This document shows positions 9,062 through 16,555 of a DNA stretch of 64,000 bases, in pieces. The stretch comes from Novosphingobium sp. 32-60-15 (GTDB lineage Bacteria > Pseudomonadota > Alphaproteobacteria > Sphingomonadales > Sphingomonadaceae). The position numbers were made by a program, and so were the translations under genes. The DNA lies in contig NZ_NCEN01000014.1 of assembly GCF_002280675.1 (NCBI RefSeq), positions 21,766 through 85,765 on the forward strand, in the 5' to 3' direction. A model generated the notes under the pieces. The model had not been told where the DNA came from and ran no database searches. It saw only the letters and a program-made list of their open reading frames with translations. The first letter of the stretch is position 1. Each line of letters starts with the position of its first letter.

Positions 9062-10185
9062 CAGGGGTGAGGTTGCGTTAACAAGACGCCTTGGCAAACA
9101 CTTTCAAGCCTTGCCATTTGGTGGTCTAGATTGATCTCATCGCGTTTTGAGTGATCGAGCGCTTTTTGGCAGGTTTTTGCATAGGCAACCGGATCGTCCA
9201 AAAGCGACGACAATGCCGCCACCCACTGGTCAGCGTCGGCGTCAGCAGATAGCACGATGCCTCCCGGCCCGATGGCTTCGGGAATACCGCCACGGTCAGA
9301 ACCTATCACCGGAATACCGCTGAATTGAGCTTCTGTAGCGACGCGTCCCCACGCTTCTTCCCATACGCTTGGTACCGCCAAGACTTTGGTTTTGGCGTAA
9401 ACGTCGCGCATGTCCGACGTTCGTTCGCTTATTGTCAGATTGGGTAGCGCTTGATCGGCATGGTGCAGCGCCGCTTCCTCTTCGGCGGTCAACGTCCAAG
9501 CCTTTACAAAGAGGAACTGCTGGCTCGGCATTTTCCTCACTATCTCAATCATTTTCGCGACGCCCTTTTTCCAATGTGGATTTATGAACGTTACGAAATT
9601 ACCCCTTCGTTCAGTGATGTATCGATCCCTGATGAAGGATGGGACAATCACAGTCGATTGAATTCCATAGTCTGCAGCAGCACGTGCCGCTGTAAATTCC
9701 GAATTGGCGACGAATGCATCTGCAGAATGCGCTGTGATGCCCTCCAGATCGTCGTCTTCGACATTATGGAGATGTATCACGGTGGGGATGCCGTTATGGC
9801 GAAACGCATCTGCCATTCGGGCAGGAAAGCCCGACTGCGCAATCACTACATCAGGCTTGGAGTATCGCACTATCGCATCAACCGCGGTCCACGGAAACCA
9901 TGTGCGGATCACGGGATATCCCAGTTTGTGGTCAACATGAAATGCTCGGCCAAGTTTTAGCGCGATCCTGGCCACAAAGCCTAAAAGTCCGCTTCCGGTC
10001 AGACCGGCGACGACGCTGACCTGATGCCCGCGCTGGAGCAGAGTCAGGGCAATCTCATGCATGTTGGACTGTGCACCGCCAGCAATTTGCGGAATGTAAG
10101 GATGCGCAGTCGCGAGGACGATTCTCATACTGTACGGTAGCGCGGATGCATGAACTAATGGTAGGGGAAATTGTGGGTAGGTCAT
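9061..10185 (-). CDS. GT4 glycosyltransferase
   Basis: A 374-residue GT4-type glycosyltransferase. The N-terminal glycine-rich acceptor loop is seen as AHPYIPQIAGGAQSNMHEIA, and the donor-binding C-terminal domain as VPSVWEEAWGRVATEAQFSGIPVIGSDRGGIPEAI, with the E-x7-E pattern. The start at 10185 has AGGGGG 6-7 bases before it; an ATG at 10128, nearer to the start of similarity, has no such site. It is the first gene of the minus-strand four-gene series and is divergent from the GT2 gene at 10227, with about 40 bases between them that must hold both promoters. Confidence 0.87.
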   Translation of the reverse strand: MTYPQFPLPLVHASALPYSMRIVLATAHPYIPQIAGGAQSNMHEIALTLLQRGHQVSVVAGLTGSGLLGFVARIALKLGRAFHVDHKLGYPVIRTWFPWTAVDAIVRYSKPDVVIAQSGFPARMADAFRHNGIPTVIHLHNVEDDDLEGITAHSADAFVANSEFTAARAAADYGIQSTVIVPSFIRDRYITERRGNFVTFINPHWKKGVAKMIEIVRKMPSQQFLFVKAWTLTAEEEAALHHADQALPNLTISERTSDMRDVYAKTKVLAVPSVWEEAWGRVATEAQFSGIPVIGSDRGGIPEAIGPGGIVLSADADADQWVAALSSLLDDPVAYAKTCQKALDHSKRDEINLDHQMARLESVCQGVLLTQPHP

Positions 10186-10226
10186 TTTGCGCCCCCTAAA
10201 TAGGCATGCAGAAAGCAGACAGAGCA

Positions 10227-11219
10227 ATGAAGATCACCGTTGTGATCCCCTATTTCCAGCGGCAGTTGGGGCTATTGAGACGCGCCGTAGATTCGATCAC
10301 TGCGCAAGCGTGTCTGCCCGAATGGTGTGTGGACATCATCGTTGTTGATGACGGATCGCCATCGCCAGCGAAGGCTGAAACTTTCAGCAGCATCCCTGAT
10401 AACATGAGCATCCGCATTGTTGAGCAGCAGAATGGTGGTGTGGGGTCTGCGCGCAACGCCGGTATCGTTGCCGCAGCGCCTGATACAACGTACCTTGCAT
10501 TTTTAGATTCCGATGATGAGTGGGGTCCTTCCCATTTGAAAAGTGCAGTCGAGCAATTAAATGCTGGTGCAGATTTTTATTTTGACAATAATATTATCGA
10601 CGAAGGCTATGATGCATTCAGCCATTCTGCCTTTATGAAAAAGACTTACGGCTCATTAGATTTGGAAAAACCTCTGGTTGGTATATTGGACGGCAAAGCG
10701 GGTTTTGATGCTATACTTCATGAATGCTTGCCACATACATCACAAGTCGTATACAATTTCCAACGCCACAGCAGCGTCAGGTTTGAAACGCAAATGCGGC
10801 GTGCTGGTGAAGACCAGATTTTCTGGCTTACCCTTGCTAGCCGTTCAACACGCATTGCATACTCGACAGAGATTCATGGCCGCCGCGGCGTGGGTGTTTC
10901 GATTTATCGTGAATCACTAGCATGGGACTCTGAGAACGGCCTCAGTAGGGTCGCGGACGAAATTTTGATGAGAACAACTATTAGGCATCATTTTTCATTA
11001 ACAAGAGCACAAGTAAAGATTTTAAAAAATGACGCTCAACTGGTTTGTGACCACTTTGTTTTTCTGGCATTGCGCAATGCCCGCAAGCAGCCTCGCCAGT
11101 TAAAAGATGCTTTATTACGGCTAACGCGCCAAGGCCCTTCATTTTGGACTATGGTTCCGGTTTCTTTATTAAGGCTTCCAGCATACGTCCGAAAATTGCG
11201 GGCTGAGTTCAGGCAATAA
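10227..11219 (+). CDS. GT2 family glycosyltransferase
   Basis: A 330-residue GT-A glycosyltransferase. It begins with MKITVVIPYFQRQ, the acidic IIVVDDGSPSPAK and the nucleotide-binding LAFLDSDDEWGPSHL (DxD-like) follow, with NGGVGSARNAG between. The C-terminal third is lower in GC than its neighbours. An in-frame ATG seven codons upstream (10206) is possible, but the family beginning and spacing favour 10227; neither has a strong ribosome-binding site. It is divergent from the GT4 operon and probably belongs to the same polysaccharide locus. The 119 bases after its stop hold a weak GGATC..GATCC hairpin without a T-run. Confidence 0.88.
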   Translation: MKITVVIPYFQRQLGLLRRAVDSITAQACLPEWCVDIIVVDDGSPSPAKAETFSSIPDNMSIRIVEQQNGGVGSARNAGIVAAAPDTTYLAFLDSDDEWGPSHLKSAVEQLNAGADFYFDNNIIDEGYDAFSHSAFMKKTYGSLDLEKPLVGILDGKAGFDAILHECLPHTSQVVYNFQRHSSVRFETQMRRAGEDQIFWLTLASRSTRIAYSTEIHGRRGVGVSIYRESLAWDSENGLSRVADEILMRTTIRHHFSLTRAQVKILKNDAQLVCDHFVFLALRNARKQPRQLKDALLRLTRQGPSFWTMVPVSLLRLPAYVRKLRAEFRQ

Positions 11220-11338
11220 AAATTTGGATGCCAGGATCATCTGTGGATCCCCGGCAAGACGCAACGGCAATTTGTAGAAGCAGAGCGGGTGGCCGCTTAT
11301 GGGCCAATACACGCGCTAGTGATCCTGTTTACAGCATA

Positions 11339-14300
11339 TCAAGCTGCCGTTAGAATTGGCGGCAGGTGCTCGTCGCCATAATGCAAGCCCGATCTAGCAG
11401 TAACGCTGCTTGAATGCGGCATAGCTTGCGCAATCGGGGATTGAAGGTTGTTCACATAGTTCCCGCTTCGCTGTTGAGCGCCCCATCGCACCTTCATACC
11501 GTGAAGCGCGGACGCAACTGCATGCACGACAACGGCATACAGAAGCTGGCGATACCCGAAACGCATCGCCAACATACGCAGAAGCGGCAGACGGCCTTCC
11601 CGGCCATCAATGTGGTAGGCCAAAGCACCGCAAGCGGATTCCACTGCGGAGAAAATCAACCAGAATGCCAGCATCCACATGAGATCCTGCGCCATAACAC
11701 CCAACCCGTGGTTGATTGTCTGCAAGCCCGCATCGGCCAGACCCATCACAAGTGCCAGGTCAATCATGGGGGAGAGCAATCCGAGACCGATCTGGAAAAG
11801 CCATGCTTGCGGTAGCCCGAACCACGCAAGACCGCGAGGCTGCCCCCGGCCAATGACCGATGCATGCTTCCAGAGGCACTGTAGCGTACCGAAAGCCCAG
11901 CGATAGCGCTGGCGGAACAATGCGCGCACGGTTTCGGGGGCCTCGGTCCAGGCAATCGCATCGTTTTCGCAGGCTACGCGCCACCCCGCCCGCTGAACCG
12001 CGATGGTGAGGTCCTGATCCTCGGCCAGCGTGTCGGACGGATAGCCGCCAACCTCATCAAGCGCTGCACGGCGCCAAGCTCCTACGGCGCCGGGTACGAC
12101 TGTCACTGCGCCCAAGGCTTCCAGCGCGCGCCGCTCCAGACTTTGCGCGGTAATGTATTCGATGGATTGCCATTTGGTGAGCCAGTTCACCCGGTTACCG
12201 ATCTTGGCATTACCGGCCACGGCGCCAATCGCAGGGTCGGCAAACCATCGGGCAAGCTTGGCGATCGTGTCCGGCTCAAAGCGTGTATCGGCATCAAGAG
12301 CGACGATCACATCGCCCTTGGCAATGGCCAGCCCCTGATTCAGCGCGCGTGCCTTTCCTCCATTCTTGAGCGTGAGGAGTTGCACGCGGGGATCGAGGCC
12401 AAAGGCCTCCTGAACAACCGCGCTTGTGCGGTCGGACGAGCCGTCGTCGATCACGATAATCTCGACGCGCATCCCTTGCGTGGCCAAAGCCCGGCGCACC
12501 GATGCCTCGATAACGCGCTCTTCGTTGAAGGCCGGGATAAGCACCGACACGAAGCGCGGCACGAGGTGTTCGGGCGCGGCTATCCGGTGCCGCCCTTGCG
12601 CAACACGGCGGGTCTGCCATGCGGCCAGTGCAGAAAGCAGCAGGACACGCATGATCCCCAGAGAAATTGCGGCAACGAACAGCCAGGTGATGGCCTTGCG
12701 CCCGACGCGCAAAACCTCGAAAAACAGGCCGCGAATGCCTGAAGATGTTTCGTTATTGCGGGCAAGCAGCGGCATCGCCTCGTCGCGGGTCAGTCCGGCA
12801 AGCGTAGAGACAGGCACGAATTCATAGCCGCGCGCGCGCAATTCGCGGATGATGACCGGAAGTGCTGCCACAGTTGCGCTGCGATCGCCGCCGGAATCGT
12901 GCAACAGCACAATTCGGCGCGCATTGTTTGCAGTGCCAGCCTCAACCTGATCAATCGTGCGCGCCGCAATCGTTGCAGCATCAGTGGTTTCCCAGTCGAG
13001 CGGATCGACATTGAGCCCAACGGTAAGATAGCCCAATTGCGCCGCGATTTGCGCGACCCGCAATTCAGCTGCCGTGTCGGGATCTGCGTCGCCCAGATAT
13101 GGCGCTCGGAACAAGTGCATTGAATGACCGGTGTAACTTTCGACCAGCCGCTGTGTGGCATTGATCTCCCGTTCAACCGCAGCATCGGATACCCGATCAA
13201 GATTGGCGTGCGTGGTCGAGTGATTTGCCAGTTCCGAACCTTGCGCCACGATTTGCTTCACCAACGCGGGCTGATCAAGCACATGCGCCCCCGTCACGAA
13301 GAAGGTTGCAGGCACGTCATGTTTGGCCAACACGTCAAGTATCTGCGGCGTCCAGCGCGGGTCTGGCCCGTCGTCAAAGCTTAGCGCGATCTGACGCGGT
13401 GCGTTGCCGCTGCGCTCGACAATATGGCCATGCGAAAGCTTGTCATAGCTGGCTGAGCGGATCAGGCCTTCAGCCCCGATCTGCATGGTACGTGAGCCGC
13501 CCTCAGCCGGGGCCCCCATGCGCAGAACCTCGCCCGTACCGCGAAGCTCGATCCCCTGTTCGGGGGGCAAGTGCTTCAGCGCGTTGACCGGAGGAAGGGC
13601 ACCTGCTCGGGACGCTGAAAGTACAGACCAGAAGCCGGGGTCTTCACTGCCAAGCCGCCAAAGCGCAACACCTGCCGGGCGAACCTGACGCAGCACGAGC
13701 AGCTGGTTCCACGCGCTCAGCGCATCAAGCATCCAGACTTCGCGACGAATGCCCGCATCGACGTAGGCAAAGCCGGTGGTGCCGCTGGCGGGGTCAAAGA
13801 TCGGGACAGTGGCGGCCTTTGCCGCGCGTGCCCAGGCTTGCTGGACGGTAATGGAATCAGCCAGCACCTGCCCGTCGGACCAATCGAACGCATAACTGCC
13901 GACAGCAACAATCGCGCGGTCGGCCCCGGTGCGCGCCACCGCGCTTTCGACAACCTTGGCAAACCAGGCCTGTGAAGCAATCGGACCGGGCGATCCTGTT
14001 TGCCAATGTTCGTCATAGGCCATCAGGACGACCCGGTCGGCAGCGCGGGCATAGGCGCGCAGATCCCAGGTTTCATCGGCAACCGGGGCTGCGAGCATGA
14101 CCGTTGCCGCATTGCCGTTACGCGATGAAGGAAGGCGCGAACGTGCCTCGTTCAAAAGCGCGCGATAGTCTTCATGCGCCGACGCAGGCAGGTTTTCGAT
14201 GTCGAAGAAAACCCCGGCCGCTTTGTGCCGGGTCATGGCCAACGCCACCTTTTCGAGCAGGACACGGCGCTTTTGCGGACTGGCCAGCAGCCGCGCCATG

Positions 14301-14800
14301 TTTTCACCGTCCCAGCCGGTCTCGCTATCGTTCTGGATCATCAACAGCAGCTTCGTCCGGGCGCTGCCTGCCAGAATTTCCTGCAGCGACGCATCACCCG
14401 CCTCGATCCATTGATGATCGCGCCCGCGAACCGAGACCATCCCTGCAGCCACCCACGATAGCTGGCCGACATTGGCACGCAAGGAACGGCGGCTGGCCTC
14501 GTCCCACGGCATATAGAAACCGAGAGTTTCGGCGGCCAATGGCGGCTGCCCCGATAGCGAAGGGGCTGGCAGCCAAGCTTTGGAGGCATCGCCGGCGGGG
14601 GAAAGAGCCAGCGATGCAGAATGCGTTTGCGCAGCCGCAAGCGTTGTGGGCAGTGACGGTGCAGATCGCCGTTCCAGCGATGTCATGGCCCATGCGAACA
14701 GGGCGGCGCAAAGGATTGCAATGATCAGCAACACCGACCCGAGCCATCGCATCCGGCGACCGCGCCTTCCGGTAGGATCATGGAACACCTGAAAGTTCAC
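11339..14800 (-). CDS. GH18-like / CE4 deacetylase / GT2 synthase fusion protein
   Basis: A 1153-residue three-module inner-membrane protein. After an N-terminal membrane anchor (LLIIAILCAALFAWAM) comes a GH18-like barrel (about residues 90-410; GVFFDIENLP is the DxE-type active-site strand), then a NodB/CE4 polysaccharide deacetylase (about 475-690) with SFDDGPDP and the metal motif NHSTTH, then a membrane segment and a GT2 synthase (about 750-1080) with VIDDGSSDRT, ALDADT and QRYRWAFG (the QxxRW motif of processive synthases), ending in several membrane helices. Such proteins combine polymer synthesis with deacetylation and cleavage, as PgaC and PgaB do separately for poly-N-acetylglucosamine. 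GTG start at 14800 with AAGG about 9 bases upstream. The polymer is unknown. Confidence 0.87.
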   Translation of the reverse strand: MNFQVFHDPTGRRGRRMRWLGSVLLIIAILCAALFAWAMTSLERRSAPSLPTTLAAAQTHSASLALSPAGDASKAWLPAPSLSGQPPLAAETLGFYMPWDEASRRSLRANVGQLSWVAAGMVSVRGRDHQWIEAGDASLQEILAGSARTKLLLMIQNDSETGWDGENMARLLASPQKRRVLLEKVALAMTRHKAAGVFFDIENLPASAHEDYRALLNEARSRLPSSRNGNAATVMLAAPVADETWDLRAYARAADRVVLMAYDEHWQTGSPGPIASQAWFAKVVESAVARTGADRAIVAVGSYAFDWSDGQVLADSITVQQAWARAAKAATVPIFDPASGTTGFAYVDAGIRREVWMLDALSAWNQLLVLRQVRPAGVALWRLGSEDPGFWSVLSASRAGALPPVNALKHLPPEQGIELRGTGEVLRMGAPAEGGSRTMQIGAEGLIRSASYDKLSHGHIVERSGNAPRQIALSFDDGPDPRWTPQILDVLAKHDVPATFFVTGAHVLDQPALVKQIVAQGSELANHSTTHANLDRVSDAAVEREINATQRLVESYTGHSMHLFRAPYLGDADPDTAAELRVAQIAAQLGYLTVGLNVDPLDWETTDAATIAARTIDQVEAGTANNARRIVLLHDSGGDRSATVAALPVIIRELRARGYEFVPVSTLAGLTRDEAMPLLARNNETSSGIRGLFFEVLRVGRKAITWLFVAAISLGIMRVLLLSALAAWQTRRVAQGRHRIAAPEHLVPRFVSVLIPAFNEERVIEASVRRALATQGMRVEIIVIDDGSSDRTSAVVQEAFGLDPRVQLLTLKNGGKARALNQGLAIAKGDVIVALDADTRFEPDTIAKLARWFADPAIGAVAGNAKIGNRVNWLTKWQSIEYITAQSLERRALEALGAVTVVPGAVGAWRRAALDEVGGYPSDTLAEDQDLTIAVQRAGWRVACENDAIAWTEAPETVRALFRQRYRWAFGTLQCLWKHASVIGRGQPRGLAWFGLPQAWLFQIGLGLLSPMIDLALVMGLADAGLQTINHGLGVMAQDLMWMLAFWLIFSAVESACGALAYHIDGREGRLPLLRMLAMRFGYRQLLYAVVVHAVASALHGMKVRWGAQQRSGNYVNNLQSPIAQAMPHSSSVTARSGLHYGDEHLPPILTAA

Positions 14801-15061
14801 GCATCTGCCTTGCTGGTTGCCCGTTTGAGGCTCGCAAATAGGTCTGGCCGCGCTACGATGGGCTTAAGTCGGACCTGTGCACAAAGCCCTCCTTCGACTA
14901 AAGGCTATATTAATCTACCTGTCGGGACGAACAGCGGACCGGCCGGATATTGGGGAACTTGGACTTTACCTGAGGCTGGCAATACCTGAAGGTGGGCAAT
15001 CCGGTTTCAGGACGCAAAAAAGGCAGCGCGCATCATATTCCCGTTCACTGCCTTTCGTCTT

Positions 15062-15499
15062 TTGCTTCCCGCGATCGTGCCGTCATGGCGCTTTTTCGAT
15101 GCGGTGAGCGAGAGTCCGCGTGTGGACTATGCCGTGTTGTCAGCACCCAAAAGTGTGGCTGAACATTGGCAGGAATTTCGGCCACGCCCGGCTGTTCTCA
15201 AACCCGCCACAACGTTGCGCCGTATGTTGTGGAATCCGCAGTGGAACGAGAACCTGTTTCTGGTCAGCCTTGCCGAACGCTTGATGACAGTCACGACGGC
15301 AGAAACAGACGCACATAGCGAGCGCGAACTGCTGCTCCGCGTGGCCCGGCACCTTGATCGTCATGAGGCCTTTGATGCTGGCTCCTATCTGCAAATCCGG
15401 TTGCGCTTCGTCAGCCGCAGCGGCCCGGATCATGCGGTTACCAGCCAAATCGCCTATCTATCCGGCGCGCACCTGATGGCAGGGTTGATAACGCGATGA
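15062..15499 (+). CDS. Hypothetical protein paired with HTTM gene; start uncertain
   Basis: I do not recognise this 145-residue soluble protein. The segment FRLLLPAIVPSWRFFDAV..SPRVDYAVL near its N-terminus and the acidic, charged remainder look like true coding sequence. It is translationally coupled to the downstream HTTM gene by an ATGA overlap at 15496-15499, so the two products probably act together. The start is a problem. The only canonical candidate is TTG at 15062, without a ribosome-binding site, yet plausible coding sequence continues upstream (DAKKAARIIFPFTAF) to the in-frame stop at 14987, with no ATG or GTG. AAAAAAGG lies about 9 bases before an ATC codon at 15032. Confidence 0.6.
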   Translation: MLPAIVPSWRFFDAVSESPRVDYAVLSAPKSVAEHWQEFRPRPAVLKPATTLRRMLWNPQWNENLFLVSLAERLMTVTTAETDAHSERELLLRVARHLDRHEAFDAGSYLQIRLRFVSRSGPDHAVTSQIAYLSGAHLMAGLITR

Positions 15500-16233
15500 C
15501 GCTGGACACCGCTGTAAACCTCACATCGGGGATGATGGCCGCCGCGTTTATTCAACAAAGCCTCGAACATTTGCGCCCTGCGGTCCGCTTGCAGGAACGC
15601 TTGCTGTTTGTCCCGCGCCTTCTCCTGTCTGTGTTGCTGCTGGCAGCGTCTTTGGGCATACACTTGCCGGGCATTGGTCCGTCTTTGCTTGCTCTTGCGC
15701 TGGTGGTGAACCACCTTTTCATTCTCTCCTTCTTCAACGGCCCCTATAATGGCGGGGCAGACCGCATGAGCCTGCTCGTTCTGCTCTGCCTCACCTGCAC
15801 TTTTAACCTGTCCAATCCCGCGTGGCAGGAACTCGCCTTCGGCTATCTGGGGATCCAATTGCTGCTGAGCTATCTGATCGCAGGCTGGGTCAAAATCAAA
15901 AATCCCGATTGGCGGAGCGGTAAAGCCCTGAGAGATGTCTTCCTCTTTTCCGCATATCCCGCCGGAGAGAATATCCGCAAATGGGCAGATCGCCCGCGCA
16001 TTCTGTTCGGCGCGGGGTGGGCCGTGATGATATTTGAACTCGCCTTCCCCCTCACGTTCCTGTCTGCACCAACATTGATAGCAGGGCTGGCCATCGCGGC
16101 CTTGTTCCACGGTGCAAACGCCTGCCTTTTTGGCCTCAACCGCTTTTTCTGGATCTGGATTTGCGCTTATCCGTCAATCCTGTGGCTGCAGGAAAGAGTG
16201 ATGACGGCAGCTGTCCGTCCACCACTGGGATAG
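15496..16233 (+). CDS. HTTM-domain-like membrane protein
   Basis: A 245-residue integral membrane protein with about seven hydrophobic segments. The pattern NGGADRMSLLVLLCLTCTF, LLSYLIAGWVKIKNPDWRSGKALRDV and FHGANACLFGLNRFFWIWICAYPS is that of HTTM (vitamin K-dependent carboxylase-like) bacterial proteins, whose biochemical role is largely unsettled. It lacks the large carboxylase C-terminal domain. It starts four bases before the end of the small unknown gene upstream (ATGA). The 322 bases after its stop contain a 7-bp hairpin (16264-16282, no T-run), a 12-base palindrome GGTCCCGGGACC (16330-16341), then the control region of the TonB receptor. Confidence 0.72.
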   Translation: MTLDTAVNLTSGMMAAAFIQQSLEHLRPAVRLQERLLFVPRLLLSVLLLAASLGIHLPGIGPSLLALALVVNHLFILSFFNGPYNGGADRMSLLVLLCLTCTFNLSNPAWQELAFGYLGIQLLLSYLIAGWVKIKNPDWRSGKALRDVFLFSAYPAGENIRKWADRPRILFGAGWAVMIFELAFPLTFLSAPTLIAGLAIAALFHGANACLFGLNRFFWIWICAYPSILWLQERVMTAAVRPPLG

Positions 16234-16484
16234 CTATTCCATAAATACCTGGGCAACTGCTGCAGCGTCCTGATGGGACGCTTCTGCAGATGATAGGCAA
16301 TTCTCCGGCGGCATTCGCGGGTCCAACCAGGTCCCGGGACCGCACGCCTTCGATGGGCAAATTGAACATTCAGCATAAACCCTATCTCGCTCACATCTCA
16401 CCAAAACCACCGTCCCGAAAGCACTGATAAGTCGGCAATCCGCCCCGAAGGGCATGGCGGATGAAACTATGCACCCTTGACGAA

Positions 16485-16516
16485 GTGAACGTTATCATTC
16501 AGATGAACGTTATCAA
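16485..16516. promoter_or_regulatory. Tandem operator sites for the TonB receptor operon (probable LacI-family target)
   Basis: Two copies of an AACGTTATCA element lie 18 bases apart just before the receptor gene: GTGAACGTTATCATT at 16485-16499 and ATGAACGTTATCAA at 16503-16516. The first, all 15 bases, occurs again inverted at 26869-26883 before the GH3 gene. The central AACGTT with partly symmetric flanks is what LacI-family proteins bind, and a LacI-family gene lies inside the locus at 24573. A TTGACG hexamer (16477-16482) directly precedes the first copy, so binding here would block transcription. The binding itself is inference. Confidence 0.7.
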
Positions 16517-16555
16517 CGCGGCGACTTGAGTCGGTTCGCAACAGGGGAGTAGGAT

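Noticed and set aside
12143..12742. Plus-strand open frame of about 199 codons
   Set aside because: Shadow of the GH18-like/CE4/GT2 fusion gene on the other strand, without motifs.
15454..16110. Minus-strand open frame of about 218 codons
   Set aside because: Antisense to the HTTM-like gene; Gln/Arg-rich composition typical of a shadow.
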